A DNA stretch of 64,000 nucleotides, taken from contig JAHBXC010000001.1 in the NCBI GenBank assembly GCA_019636675.1, positions 744,001 through 808,000 of the forward strand. Reading direction: 5' to 3'. Within the stretch, counting starts at the first letter, position 1. Every line of letters begins with the position of its first letter. This DNA is from Phycisphaeraceae bacterium (GTDB lineage Bacteria > Planctomycetota > Phycisphaerae > Phycisphaerales > UBA1924). This document shows positions 48,981-58,243 of this stretch, in pieces. Position numbers and translations under genes: made by a program. The notes beneath the pieces are model-generated. The model saw only the letters and a list, made by a program, of their open reading frames with translations, ran no database searches and was not told the origin of the DNA.

Positions 48981-50627
48981 CTACTCGCCCCCGGGCCCGT
49001 CGGCGCCCTCGTCCACATCGGCGTCGGGCTCGCGCCGGATGCGCTGGGCGACCACCGTCCCGGAAACAAGGTCCCCCGGGTGACGCCGTCGCGGATCGAG
49101 GAACAGAAACAACGCAAAGGGCGGGAAAAGCAGCTTCACCAGCGTGCGTAGCGACGCCTGCCACAGACGCGCCCTTTCGCCCTTGAGCGTCATCGTGCGG
49201 CAGCGCAGGATCGTCTTCCCCAGCGTCCGGCCGAACAGCCACTCACCTGCCGCGCTGTGCACGCCCGTCAGCAGCACCGCGAGCCCGAACGCCAGCGACG
49301 CCATGGTCGTCGCGCTGTCCGACAGCACCATCGCCGCGAACAGCTCCGGGCCGGACACCCCCATCGCCGCCGCGACGATCGCCGTCGGGATCGCCAGATC
49401 GATCAGCACAGCGCCCACCCTGCGCAGGGGCGACGCGAGCGCGTAGCCCTCGGGCAGCGCGATCACCGCGTTCACCGCTTCTTCGGGGCGGAGCACGAAG
49501 ATCAGGATCGTGAGCATCAGCGCGCCGGCGAGCAGCGCCAGCGACTGGATCTCGCGCCCGCTGACGACGGCGCTCGTTCGCGCAGGCCCGTCGTAGATCG
49601 TCGCCCCGGTGACGGCCGAGACGACCGTCGTGCGGAGGCGCGACGCGTCGCCGTCGCCCCGCCAGACCGCCACCACCGTGTCCCCGAGCCCGAACACCGC
49701 GAGCTCCGTGATCGCGTGCTCCACGGTCGCGAGGTCGTGGCTCCCGCCCTGGCGCAGCAGACGCAGCGCCACTCCACCGCTCTCGGTCAGGCGCGCCGCC
49801 ACGAGAGACCCGGCGGCGGCGACGAGCGCCTCGTCGTCGCTGCGGAAATCGATCGTCTCGCGCTCCCAGGCGCCCGGCGCGCCGGCGCGCCACAGCAGCC
49901 CGTCGCGATCACCGGCCTGCGCCAGCACGAGCCGATCGCCAAGCGTCGCGATGCGCCCCGGCGCTCCGTGACGCCATTCTTCGGGCAGCGCAGAACGCTC
50001 CCACGACCTCGCGCCATCGGCAAGGAACAGCAGCGCGTCGCCGTCGTCGTCCAGCGCGGTCAGCAGCGCGTACACCCCGGCCGGCGTCATCGTCACGCCC
50101 GCGAATGCCCCTCGCCCGGGGAGCGAGGGCATCGCGATCGGGTCGCGGCGCGAGGGCGAGTAGTCCCACATCCCGGCGCCGGCGCCCGGCCTCGTCGTCA
50201 CGGTCATCACACGCCGGATCAATCTGGCCTGCTCGGTGCGTCCGGCGACCACAGGTGTCTGCGTCGCGTCCCGCTCGGCGACACCCCCGGGGCGCGCGCC
50301 GTCGACGCGCTCCTCGCGCAGCACCATCACCAGACGCTGATCGCGAGCCGCGAGCGCCATGGGCGTATCCGCGACGCGCGGCCCCACGCGCAGGGACCCC
50401 GGCTCGAGCCCGGGAGGCATGTGATAAATCGACGGGAACGACACGGCGCGCTGCCCGGGGATCGCCACCCACCCGTGCTCGCCCGACGCGGCGGAGGGCA
50501 GCGCCACGACCACCCCGGGGCTCGCCCCGGCGTTCGCTTCGGAATCGTCGCTCGCCCGCGCGCCCACCGAGAGCAGCGCCACGCACGCGAACGCGACGGC
50601 CCGCAGACGGGCGAAACGGGGCAGCAT
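48981..50627 (-). CDS. Exported protein with C-terminal RDD membrane domain
   Basis: 548 residues from ATG at 50627 (complement). Signal peptide 1-25 (FACVALLSVGARA). A region of about 340 residues, beta-rich with irregular propeller-like repeats, presumably periplasmic; then a TM (about 365-383) and an RDD domain (about 400-535) with PLRRVGAVLIDLAIPTAIVAAA, GRTLGKTILRCR and FLFLDPRRRHPGDLVSGTVV. RDD proteins are thought to be transporters or membrane adaptors. A GTG at 50648 is an alternative start. The acidic C-terminal tail may be cytoplasmic. Overall role unknown. Confidence 0.8.
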   Translation of the reverse strand: MLPRFARLRAVAFACVALLSVGARASDDSEANAGASPGVVVALPSAASGEHGWVAIPGQRAVSFPSIYHMPPGLEPGSLRVGPRVADTPMALAARDQRLVMVLREERVDGARPGGVAERDATQTPVVAGRTEQARLIRRVMTVTTRPGAGAGMWDYSPSRRDPIAMPSLPGRGAFAGVTMTPAGVYALLTALDDDGDALLFLADGARSWERSALPEEWRHGAPGRIATLGDRLVLAQAGDRDGLLWRAGAPGAWERETIDFRSDDEALVAAAGSLVAARLTESGGVALRLLRQGGSHDLATVEHAITELAVFGLGDTVVAVWRGDGDASRLRTTVVSAVTGATIYDGPARTSAVVSGREIQSLALLAGALMLTILIFVLRPEEAVNAVIALPEGYALASPLRRVGAVLIDLAIPTAIVAAAMGVSGPELFAAMVLSDSATTMASLAFGLAVLLTGVHSAAGEWLFGRTLGKTILRCRTMTLKGERARLWQASLRTLVKLLFPPFALFLFLDPRRRHPGDLVSGTVVAQRIRREPDADVDEGADGPGGE

Positions 50628-50668
50628 GGTCGCGGCGGAGAGGGTCACGCGGCGATGATACCCCGCCC

Positions 50669-51586
50669 TCAACGACGACCCTGCGCCGGCAGCGCCGGGC
50701 GCGGGCACGACGCGTCGAGCACGAGAATCTCGCGCGGGCCGAAGGCCGAGCGCAGCGTGTCGAAGTCGAACGCCTCGTCCGGAATTCGCCCCTGACGCAC
50801 GCCGTCGGTCATCGCGGCGAGGTTGATCCGAATCTCGGTGTCGGTCGTCGAGTGGGTGATGACAAGCCGCGACGCGGCGCGCGGGGGGATGCCGCCGCGC
50901 CCGGCGATCTCCACGTTGTCGTACTCCTCGAGTCTCGCCAGCAGCGTGGGCTGCGCCGCGCCGGACGCGTAGACGCCGATCATCACCGGCTCGAGCGTGC
51001 GCGGGTCGAGCGCCAGACGCCGGAAACCGGCTCGCGTCGGCGCATCGACGACGATCTCGCCCCGGGCCGAACGCTGCACGCGCCCCCCGGTCGCAGGCAG
51101 CGCCGTCACGCCCATCAGCTCGATGATCTCCAGCGGGTGCGCCGGGAGCCCGAGGTCATCCGCGCACGCCGTCCCGACGTTCTCGTGGCGCGCGATGCTC
51201 ACCCGGCTTGCGTCGCCGCGCTCGAACCACCAGAAACGCTGCGAATCGCACCCCAGGTACACGACGATCTCGCCGAGTTTGCCCACGCTCAGCGCGAAGC
51301 GCGACGGGGCGGCGAACTGCAGGTGCCCCTCGCCCTGCTCTCGCTTGCGACGCCCGTCGGCGTCGATGTAGCGGAACTCCACCACGGCGCGCGCCCACAG
51401 CCGCTGCAGCAGCGCCGCTCGCTCGTTGTGCCGCGCCGCGATCTCCTCGTACGAGGGCAGCGACGCGTCGGCCTTCGTCGAGCCGAACTGATCGGGCGAC
51501 CCGCCCGACGCGCAGCCCAGCGCGACGCCGAACGCGCACAGAGCCAGCACCCGCGCCCCCCGGTTGATCGCGCGAGCGATGCTCAT
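50669..51586 (-). CDS. Lipoprotein, LolA/LolB-like fold possible
   Basis: 305 residues. Lipobox GVALGC (Cys about 25). After EEIAARHNERAALLQRLWARAVVEFRYID comes a series of beta strands (REQGEGHLQFAAPSRFALSVG, IVVYLGCDSQRFWWFE, GEIVVDAPTRAGFRRLALDP, SRLVITHSTTDTEIRINL) in the order expected of a LolA/LolB-type half-barrel that carries lipids or lipoproteins. The assignment is by pattern only. It starts inside the end of the upstream gene (four-base overlap), indicating translational coupling. Confidence 0.75.
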   Translation of the reverse strand: MSIARAINRGARVLALCAFGVALGCASGGSPDQFGSTKADASLPSYEEIAARHNERAALLQRLWARAVVEFRYIDADGRRKREQGEGHLQFAAPSRFALSVGKLGEIVVYLGCDSQRFWWFERGDASRVSIARHENVGTACADDLGLPAHPLEIIELMGVTALPATGGRVQRSARGEIVVDAPTRAGFRRLALDPRTLEPVMIGVYASGAAQPTLLARLEEYDNVEIAGRGGIPPRAASRLVITHSTTDTEIRINLAAMTDGVRQGRIPDEAFDFDTLRSAFGPREILVLDASCPRPALPAQGRR

Positions 51587-52143
51587 TCGTCACCCCTCAC
51601 GATGCCGGCCAGCCGGTCCATCACCGACCGGAGCCGGTCGGCCGTCAGCCCGGGGTCCTCGACGAAGGTCGGGGGCGCGTCCGCCGGCTCGCCTCGACGC
51701 TTCACGAAGAGCCCCTCGTCGGTCGAACGCTCCAGCTTGAGCAGTCGCTTCCTCGACAGGATCAGCGCGAGCACGAAGCGGAACGCCAGCCGGTTCACGC
51801 GCTCGGAGTCGCGCTCGCCCGGGTGGTCCTCGCCCAGTTCGTCGAACAGGTCGACCAGCGCGTCGTCGTCCAGCAGCAGACGCGGCTTCGCGCCCGGCTC
51901 GGGGTGCGTCGCACGCCACCACGCGAACACGCGCCGCCCCTCAACCCGCTTGCGCCCCCCGCCCCGGTGGTCGTCGTCGAGGGCGTCCCACGCGTCCTGC
52001 GCGATGTCGAGGCGCTCGAAGCCCTCCCCCTCACGCTCCACCAGCGCCACCACGACCGGGTCGCCCGGCGTGAACACGCGATCGCTCAGCGCGCACCTGC
52101 CGGTCGACCTCGAAATCTCGAATCCCGACGACATCCTTGTCAT
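51583..52143 (-). CDS. Conserved-looking hypothetical protein
   Basis: 186 residues from ATG at 52143 (complement). The first part (FTPGDPVVVALVEREGEGFERLDIA, then RRVFAWWRATHPEPG) and a helical second part (RVNRLAFRFVLALILSRKRLLKLE) are well formed, with no TM or signal. I recognise no named family, though similar short proteins occur beside lipoprotein genes in this phylum as far as I recall. ATGA overlap with the lipoprotein gene suggests they work together or are simply co-expressed. Confidence 0.72.
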   Translation of the reverse strand: MTRMSSGFEISRSTGRCALSDRVFTPGDPVVVALVEREGEGFERLDIAQDAWDALDDDHRGGGRKRVEGRRVFAWWRATHPEPGAKPRLLLDDDALVDLFDELGEDHPGERDSERVNRLAFRFVLALILSRKRLLKLERSTDEGLFVKRRGEPADAPPTFVEDPGLTADRLRSVMDRLAGIVRGDE

Positions 52144-52219
52144 GCCCCAAGTCTACCGGCGAAACCCCGGGAGGGAGACGCCGGCTCGCTCCGCCCGCCG
52201 CGCCCTGCGCCGTTCACGC

Positions 52220-52543
52220 TCACTGCGCCTCGAAGAACCGGCGCGTGGTGCCCCCGTCGCCCACCCGCGCGCTGACCTCCCCGCCGCAGCGAGGGCAGCG
52301 CCCGACGTACGCCCGTCCCGTCCGATTCTTGTACAGGCGCCCGTACACATGGCAGCACCGGAACCAGATGCCCAGCCACGCGTTCGGGTTGCGCGAGCCC
52401 GCTCCGTCCCGCCCCCCGCCCACGGGGGCCTTGGGCAGGGTCACGCCCGGGATATCCACGATGTCGCGAGGGTCGCGCACGACGATCTGTATCGTCCGGG
52501 GCCCACGGGGCACTGCACCCGCCAAAGCGCGAGATTTCGACAC
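52220..52543 (-). CDS. Small zinc-binding protein
   Basis: 107 residues from GTG at 52543 (complement), five bases after the cyclodeaminase stop, so translation is likely coupled. The first half has a short strand pattern TIQIVVRDPRDIVDIPG. The second half carries FRCCHVYGRLYKNRTGRAYV followed by GRCPRCGGEVSARVG, two cysteine pairs forming a probable zinc ribbon, ending in RRFFEAQ. The longer frame to 52750 is the shadow of the neighbouring gene. No function known. Confidence 0.65.
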   Translation of the reverse strand: MSKSRALAGAVPRGPRTIQIVVRDPRDIVDIPGVTLPKAPVGGGRDGAGSRNPNAWLGIWFRCCHVYGRLYKNRTGRAYVGRCPRCGGEVSARVGDGGTTRRFFEAQ

Positions 52544-52548
52544 CCCGT

Positions 52549-53172
52549 TCAACCTGCCCGGCAGGCCCGTTCCACGCGCGGCAGGAGCGCCGCCGCCCTC
52601 GCCAGCAGGTCGTCGGCCTCCCGGACCGCGTCGCTCCCCGGCAGGCCCTCGTCGGTCATCGCCTTCGCGTTGACCTCGACGTTCCACCTCGAGGCCCTCG
52701 CGCACGCCTCCAGGAGCACCGCGGCGATGCCCATGTCGCTCAGCAGCCACGGGTTCGAGACCGGGGCCAGACGCTCGCCCAGTTCCAGAACCTCCACGCA
52801 GAGCCGGATCACGCCCAGCGGCGCGTCGACCGCCTGGCGCAGCGCCTCGGGAAGGTCGGCGCGGCGCGGGTCCGCCTTGTCGAGACGCTGCAACTCGTTG
52901 AGACGCGCGTACGCCGTCGCGTCGCGCTCCGCGAGGGCCAGGAATCGCTTGGCGGCCGCGAAGAGCTCGTCACGCGCCGCTTCGTGCGTCGCCTGGTGCT
53001 CCGCGAGCGACTTGCGCCCGACGGAATACGCGACGACCATGTTGGCCAGCGCCGACGCGACCGCGGCGCACACCGGGGCCGCAGCCCCGCCCCCGGGCGC
53101 GGGCGACTTGGACGCGAGTTCCGCGAGAAAGGCCTGGATCGTGTGCTGTGAAAACCCTGCTGGCTCGGTCAT
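52549..53172 (-). CDS. Formimino-/methenyl-THF cyclodeaminase family protein
   Basis: 207 residues from ATG at 53172 (complement). All-helical cyclodeaminase fold: FLAELASKSPAPGGGAAAPVCAAVASALANMVVAYS at the N-terminus (SPAPGGG is diagnostic), ERDATAYARLNE in the middle, and SDMGIAAVLLEACARASRWNVEVNA near the C-terminus. Members convert 5-formimino-THF or 5,10-methenyl-THF (FchA/FtcD C-domain). Stand-alone, so likely a methenyl-THF cyclohydrolase or a formiminotransferase partner; no histidine-degradation genes are nearby. Confidence 0.88.
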   Translation of the reverse strand: MTEPAGFSQHTIQAFLAELASKSPAPGGGAAAPVCAAVASALANMVVAYSVGRKSLAEHQATHEAARDELFAAAKRFLALAERDATAYARLNELQRLDKADPRRADLPEALRQAVDAPLGVIRLCVEVLELGERLAPVSNPWLLSDMGIAAVLLEACARASRWNVEVNAKAMTDEGLPGSDAVREADDLLARAAALLPRVERACRAG

Positions 53173-53246
53173 GGCGCGGGATCGTACCCCCGCGTCATTC
53201 CCTCGGCCCGGCCCCACCCCGATCCCACGGCCCCCCGGTCCCCCGG

Positions 53247-55454
53247 TCAGTTCGACCGCCCGCTCGAGACCGTCGTCTTCTCGTTCTCGCGGATGCGGTT
53301 GCGCAGCGCGATACGGTCGTCGTTGTTGCTCTGCCCGTCGAGGTTCAGGTCGGGCTGCGTCGCGGCCTCGTGGTACGCGTACAGGTCGCGCACATCGACC
53401 ACCCCGTCGGCGTTGATGTCGAAATCAGTCGTCCGGATCGTGAACCGGAAGACCGGCGTCTGCGCTTCGCGCGACCCGACCTCGTTCTGGGCCTCGATGC
53501 GCCAGAAGTACGACTGCCCGTTCTGCAGCAACCCGTCGGGCACGGTGAACGCCGTCTCGCCCGTCAGCAGCGGGATCACGAACTCGTCGACCACGAGGTC
53601 GGTCATCGCCTCGTCGCGCGCCACCTGCACGATGTACAGCAGCGCCCGCTCGCTCTCGCTCCAACGCAGCGTCACGGGCGCGCCGATGTTCGCGTTGTTC
53701 GCCGGGCTCGTCAGCGAGAACTCGCCGGGCAGCGGCGCCGTCGAGAACGAGAACACCTGGCTCGAGCCCGTCAGGTCGATCTGGTTCTTCGCCGTCACGC
53801 GCCACCAATAGGTGCGCCCGGGCTGGATGTCGCTCGCCGTCAGCAGGAGCGCCGGGGCGGTGATCCCGTCGCGGTTGACCACCGGGTTCATGAAGTTCGC
53901 GTCGGTCGCGACTTCCACGCGATACGAGGTCGCGAACCGTGACGGGCTCCACGCGAGCGCCGTGGGCACGAACTGGTTGGCCGCGTTGTCGGAGGGGCTG
54001 ACCAGCGCGAACGCCCCGGGCGGGCCGAGCACGCTGAACTGCGCCGTGACCGGGCTCGCCAGCGCAGAGCCGGCCGGGTTGCTCGCGATCACGCGCCACC
54101 AGTAGTCGCGGCCCTCTTCCAGTGCGCCGTCGGGCACGAGGAACGAAGTTCCCGTCAGCCCGCTCGCGCTCGCGACGACCTGCGTGAACGCCTGATCGCT
54201 CGCGACGACCACGCTGTACGCCGTCGCGTTCTGCGACTCGCCCCAGCGCAGCGTGACCGGCGCCACCACGGGCGCGCCGGCGTTCGCCGGCTCGCTGATG
54301 GAGAACGCGCCGGGGCCGGCGAGCGTCGAGAACGCGCGCGACGCGCTGGGCGCCTGCCCGGCGCTGTTGATCGAGATGACCCGCCAGAAATAACTCGTCC
54401 CGGCGCTGAGGCGACCAGTCGGGATCGGGAGCGAAGTCCCTGTCACCCCGGCCTGCGTAAACGCCAGCGTGGTGAACTCCGCGTTCGTCGACACCTGCAC
54501 CGTGTAGGTCGTCGCGCGGGCCGCGGCGCCCCAGGTCAGCGTGAGCGTCGGAAGCACCCCGGTCGCGCCGTTCGCAGGGCCGACAAGCCCCGGGGCCGCT
54601 GGCGCAGTGACCGGCGTCCCGCCGCCGTTCCCGCTCCCATCGCCGTTCCCGTTTCCATTTCCATTCCCATTCCCATTCCCATTCCCACCCCCGTTGCCGT
54701 TCCCATCGCCGTTGCCGTTGCCGCCGGTGTTCTGAACGGCGTTGCCTCGCACGCGCAGGAACCCGTCCCCGCCGCCCGAGCCACCCAGGTTGCTCCCGCT
54801 CCCGCCCAGCGCGACGCCGTCGAGCGCAGCGCCCTCAGCGCCCTCCGCCCCGGCCGGCGTGCGGCCCTGCGAGAGCGGCCGGCGCGCAAACGCGCCGAAC
54901 TCCACCGAGGGCATCGGCACGAATTCCTGTCCCTGGACGAAACCCTGCTCCTCGTACGCCAGCTCGGCCCTGGGGAACTCCGAGCCACCCGCGCCCGCCT
55001 GCGCAGCGCCGGGCGTGATCGGACGCGCCGGCTGGCCCTGATTCGCCGCGTTCTGCGGACGCATATTCCGCGCGATCTCCATCGCGCGACGACGGTTCTC
55101 GAGCGCGTCCTCGCGCTGCTGACGCAGCCACTCCGCCGAGTCTTCCGACAGCGGCGCAACATTCTGATTCGCGGCGCGACGCGCCTCCGCCGCTCGCTGC
55201 GCCGCGACCTGCATCGTCTGCGGCGTGCCCTGAGGCCTCGAGGTCGGCCCCGAGATCGCACGCTCGGGCGACGGCGCAGGGGCCGGCGCGACACGCGGCC
55301 CGCTCGTGGTCGTCTCGGTCGTGGACGTGGCTTCCTCGCGCGGCAGCACGACGACGCCAGAATCAGCGCCCACATCGCACCCGCGCTGCAGCACCCCGAA
55401 CAGCAGGACGCCGAAGACGCAGCCAATCACCGTTGCCCAGCCGACGCGGCTCAT
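53247..55454 (-). CDS. Fibronectin-like multi-domain surface protein with dockerin-like tail
   Basis: 735 residues from ATG at 55454 (complement), AGAGGTGA upstream. A TM or signal anchor (about 5-25) is followed by a disordered charged region (30-235), a Gly-Asn repeat (about 245-280) and four fibronectin-III-like repeats (about 290-665). Each repeat has an A-x-x-Y-x-V-Q/V-V core and an SYFWRV or YWWRV strand; Pro-Ala-Asn motifs link them. The tail, DINADGVVDVRDLYAYHEA and DLNLDGQSNNDDR, is a dockerin-like Ca-binding pair. Likely exposed at the surface or in the periplasm for binding other proteins. Confidence 0.85.
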   Translation of the reverse strand: MSRVGWATVIGCVFGVLLFGVLQRGCDVGADSGVVVLPREEATSTTETTTSGPRVAPAPAPSPERAISGPTSRPQGTPQTMQVAAQRAAEARRAANQNVAPLSEDSAEWLRQQREDALENRRRAMEIARNMRPQNAANQGQPARPITPGAAQAGAGGSEFPRAELAYEEQGFVQGQEFVPMPSVEFGAFARRPLSQGRTPAGAEGAEGAALDGVALGGSGSNLGGSGGGDGFLRVRGNAVQNTGGNGNGDGNGNGGGNGNGNGNGNGNGNGDGSGNGGGTPVTAPAAPGLVGPANGATGVLPTLTLTWGAAARATTYTVQVSTNAEFTTLAFTQAGVTGTSLPIPTGRLSAGTSYFWRVISINSAGQAPSASRAFSTLAGPGAFSISEPANAGAPVVAPVTLRWGESQNATAYSVVVASDQAFTQVVASASGLTGTSFLVPDGALEEGRDYWWRVIASNPAGSALASPVTAQFSVLGPPGAFALVSPSDNAANQFVPTALAWSPSRFATSYRVEVATDANFMNPVVNRDGITAPALLLTASDIQPGRTYWWRVTAKNQIDLTGSSQVFSFSTAPLPGEFSLTSPANNANIGAPVTLRWSESERALLYIVQVARDEAMTDLVVDEFVIPLLTGETAFTVPDGLLQNGQSYFWRIEAQNEVGSREAQTPVFRFTIRTTDFDINADGVVDVRDLYAYHEAATQPDLNLDGQSNNDDRIALRNRIRENEKTTVSSGRSN
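54644..54720 (-). repeat. Hexanucleotide microsatellite encoding a Gly-Asn tract
   Basis: On the plus strand, repeats of TTCCCA/TTTCCA (core 54653-54687, with several perfect TTCCCA units) within the fibronectin-like gene. On the coding strand each hexamer encodes Gly-Asn. Gain or loss of units would keep the frame and alter linker length. Confidence 0.85.
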
Positions 55455-55633
55455 CGTCACCTCTTGCGCTTGGACCACTCCCGCCCCGGCGCACCCGCGC
55501 CGCGACGCATCCCAAGCATGCCCGACCCTCTGTTGTACGCAACAGCCGGGCGCAGGGTCCGGGTTCCGTCTGGAGCGATTACGAAGCCTGTGCGCCCAAG
55601 AACCCCGATCGCCCCGCCCTAGAGTCCCCAGAC

Positions 55634-56611
55634 ATGACCACCCACGCCCCCACAGACCCCGGCCACGCAGGCCCGGAAATCGAGTTCCCCGAGGTCCGCG
55701 TCAACCTCCGGATGCCCAATAACCCCTGCACAGGCAAGGTCGTCTCCTCGGAGTTGTGCACCCAGCGCAAGGCCGCCGGATTCGTCCGCCACATCGCTAT
55801 CGATGTCAGCGGCACCGAGCTCGAGGGCAACCTCCTCCCAGGGCAGTCCTTCGGCGTCCTCGCCCCCGGAAACGCCGACAACGGCAAGCCCCATAAGCCC
55901 CGCCTCTTCTCCGTCGCCTCCCCCAGCAAGGGCGAAGACGGCCAGGGCAGGGTCATCGCCACCACCGTCAAACGCCTCGTCGACGAGCACTGGACCGACC
56001 ACACCCTCTACCACGGCGTGTGCTCCAACTACCTCTGCAACCTCCAGCCGGGCGACGAGGTCCGCCTCTCCGGTCCCAACGGCAAGCGCTTCCTCCTCCC
56101 CAAAGACCCCCACAAATACAACTACCTCTTCTTCGCCACCGGCACCGGCATCGCGCCGTTCCGCGGCATGGCCCTCGACCTCCTCGACGCCGGCGTCGCC
56201 TCGCACATCCACCTCTTCATGGGCGCGCCCTACGCCTCCGACCTGCTCTACCACCCCCACTGGCTCGACCTCGCCCAGAAACACGACAACTTCCACTACA
56301 CACCCGCCCTCTCGCGCGAGCGCCAGGCCGACGGGCGCGACCCGATGTATGTCCACAACCGCATCGGCACCGAACTGGACCGCATCCTCCCGGCGCTCGC
56401 CGCCGACAACACACTCATCTACATCTGCGGCGTCGCGGGCATGGAACTGGGCGTCTTCCAGGAACTCGCCAAACACCTCAGCCCCACACAACTGAAGAAC
56501 TACCTGCTCGTCGACCCCGAAGCCATGGGCGACATCCCCAACTGGAACCGGCGCATGATCCATCAGCAACTCAAGCCGACCAAGCGACTGCTGATGGAGG
56601 TCTACGCCTAG
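55634..56611 (+). CDS. Ferredoxin-NADP+ reductase
   Basis: 325 residues from ATG 55634. FAD/NAD(P)H flavoenzyme of the plant-type FNR superfamily. FAD-binding motif KPRLFSVASPSKGE (RxYS-like, about 84), then HGVCSNYLCNLQPGDEV (about 128); NADP-binding FFATGTGIAPFRGMA (about 177); C-terminal side YICGVAGMELGVFQ. The long N-terminal stretch, NNPCTGKVVSSELCTQRKAAGFVRHI, resembles plastid and cyanobacterial FNRs. It moves electrons between ferredoxin or flavodoxin and NADP(H). It stands alone, and its stop is followed at once by a heptamer array (56615-56642). Confidence 0.93.
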   Translation: MTTHAPTDPGHAGPEIEFPEVRVNLRMPNNPCTGKVVSSELCTQRKAAGFVRHIAIDVSGTELEGNLLPGQSFGVLAPGNADNGKPHKPRLFSVASPSKGEDGQGRVIATTVKRLVDEHWTDHTLYHGVCSNYLCNLQPGDEVRLSGPNGKRFLLPKDPHKYNYLFFATGTGIAPFRGMALDLLDAGVASHIHLFMGAPYASDLLYHPHWLDLAQKHDNFHYTPALSRERQADGRDPMYVHNRIGTELDRILPALAADNTLIYICGVAGMELGVFQELAKHLSPTQLKNYLLVDPEAMGDIPNWNRRMIHQQLKPTKRLLMEVYA

Positions 56612-56962
56612 ACAGGGAGCAGGGAAGAGGGAGCAGGGAGCAGGAAGAACAAGAGGGTGGCGTGGTACGGCGCAGCCGTGCCACGAGATCTGACTGTTTC
56701 GCACGGTCTGCATCTTGCACCCCTCCCGCTCGCGGGAGGGGGCAGGGGGAGGGTCTTCTCTTCGCCCCCTCGCCCCGCTTGCGGGGAGAGGATGGCGAGC
56801 GCAGCGAGCCAGGTGAGGGGTGTGTCCCAGAAGGCACGAGGGATGAGGCACGAGGCACACGGCAAGATCGCGCGAACGAGCGCCCCGTGCCGATCCGAAC
56901 CACTCACCCCAGCCCTCTCCGCTCGGGGGACAAGGGGCCGAATACACTCCCCCTCCCCACCC
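56612..56962. other. Intergenic repeat mosaic before the threonine dehydrogenase gene
   Basis: About 350 bases without a supported gene. It holds the heptamer array; a hairpin CGTGGTACGGC GCA GCCGTGCCACG at about 56660-56684; CCCTCCCGCTCGCGGGAGGG at about 56722-56741; a CCCCGCTTGCGGGG palindrome at about 56772; a second short array of GGCACGA-like units at about 56835-56865; and CACCCCAGCCCTCTCC at about 56907, which recalls the complement of the gyrB-flanking repeat. Confidence 0.65.
56615..56642 (+). repeat. Heptanucleotide array after FNR stop
   Basis: Four in-register heptamers, GGGAGCA, GGGAAGA, GGGAGCA, GGGAGCA, starting three bases after TAG 56609-56611. Same unit length as the RGGCAAT arrays but a different core. 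Confidence 0.78.
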
Positions 56963-58018
56963 ATGACCACCACCGCCACCCGCCCACTCGAAGTCCACCA
57001 CCCCATGACCACCACGCGCGCGATCCTCATCACCGGCGCCGGCGGCGAGATCGGCCACGGCCTGATCCACGCCCTCTCCGAGCACACGCGCACCCCCATC
57101 GTCGCGCTCGACAAGAACGCCATCGACCCCGCTCTCGCCAAGCGCTGCGCCGCCTCCATCGAGGCCGACATCACCGATGACAAGGCCGTCGCCCAACTCG
57201 GCGAGAAGTACGACTTCGACGCGATCTTCCACCTCGCCGCCCTGCTCTCCTCCACCAGCGAGAGGGTCCCCGACCTTGCGCTGCGCGTGAATGTGCTCGG
57301 CACGGCCCACCTCCTCAAACTCGCCGGCGACACCGGGGTGCGCACCGGCAGGGCCACGCGCTTCCTCTTCCCCTCCTCCATCGCTGTCTACGGCATGCCC
57401 GACGCCGCCGCCAAAGAGCGCGCCGGCAAGATCCGCGAAGACCAGTTCAACACGCCCGCCACGATGTACGGCTGCAACAAACTCGCGTGCGAGCACCTCG
57501 GGCGATACTTCTCCGAGCGCGACGCGCGCATGCAGCACCAGCCCCAGCGCGTCGACTTCCGCGCCATCCGCTTCCCGGGCATCATCTCCGCCGACACGCT
57601 GCCCAGCGGCGGCACGAGCGACTTCGCCCCCGAGATGATCCACGCCGCCGCCAAAAAGCAGCCCTATTCCTGCTTCGTGCGCGAGGACACGCGCATCCCC
57701 TTCATGACGATGCCCGACGCCGTGCGCGCCCTGCTCGCCCTCGACAGCGCGCCGCAGTCCTCGCTCACGACGCGCGTCTACAACATCGGCGCCTTCGCCC
57801 CCAGCGCGGGCGAGGTCCGCGACATCGTGCGCAAAGAGTTCCCCGGCGCGAACATCACCTTTGAGGTGAACCCCGCGCGCCAGGCCATCGTCGACTCCTG
57901 GCCCGCCGACCTCGACGACACACTCGCGCGGCGCGACTGGAACTACACGCCCCGGCACGACCTGCGCGCGGCGTTCGACGACTACCTCATCCCGGCGATC
58001 CGCGCGCGCTACGCGTGA
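56963..58018 (+). CDS. SDR-type L-threonine 3-dehydrogenase-like epimerase-family enzyme
   Basis: 351 residues from ATG 56963; ATG 57005 is equally good. Rossmann start AILITGAGGEIGHGLI; FPSSIAVYG carries the catalytic Ser; YGCNKLACEHLGRYF the Tyr-x3-Lys. The segment RFPGIISADTLPSGGTSDFAPEMIHAAAKKQPYSCFVREDTRIPFMTMPDAVRALLAL follows the pattern of UDP-galactose-epimerase-like threonine dehydrogenases (shown here only as family resemblance). These oxidise L-threonine to 2-amino-3-ketobutyrate. The usual partner (2-amino-3-ketobutyrate CoA ligase) is not in the window. Confidence 0.85.
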   Translation: MTTTATRPLEVHHPMTTTRAILITGAGGEIGHGLIHALSEHTRTPIVALDKNAIDPALAKRCAASIEADITDDKAVAQLGEKYDFDAIFHLAALLSSTSERVPDLALRVNVLGTAHLLKLAGDTGVRTGRATRFLFPSSIAVYGMPDAAAKERAGKIREDQFNTPATMYGCNKLACEHLGRYFSERDARMQHQPQRVDFRAIRFPGIISADTLPSGGTSDFAPEMIHAAAKKQPYSCFVREDTRIPFMTMPDAVRALLALDSAPQSSLTTRVYNIGAFAPSAGEVRDIVRKEFPGANITFEVNPARQAIVDSWPADLDDTLARRDWNYTPRHDLRAAFDDYLIPAIRARYA

Positions 58019-58243
58019 CCGGATCGCTCCTTCTCCTCTCGCATGTCACGAGATGCGAGATGGAGGGATGCGCGGCCCCCGGTGTTTCGCCCGGGGCGCA
58101 TCGATCTGGATAAGCAGCATCCGCATTCACGCCCGCGTTCTGGCTGTATAGTGCGGCGCTGACACGGCGCGTGCTTACTCCATGCTTCCGTTCCAGGTTG
58201 TGCGCCAGCCGCACTCCACGATCACGCCTAAACGGACACTCGA

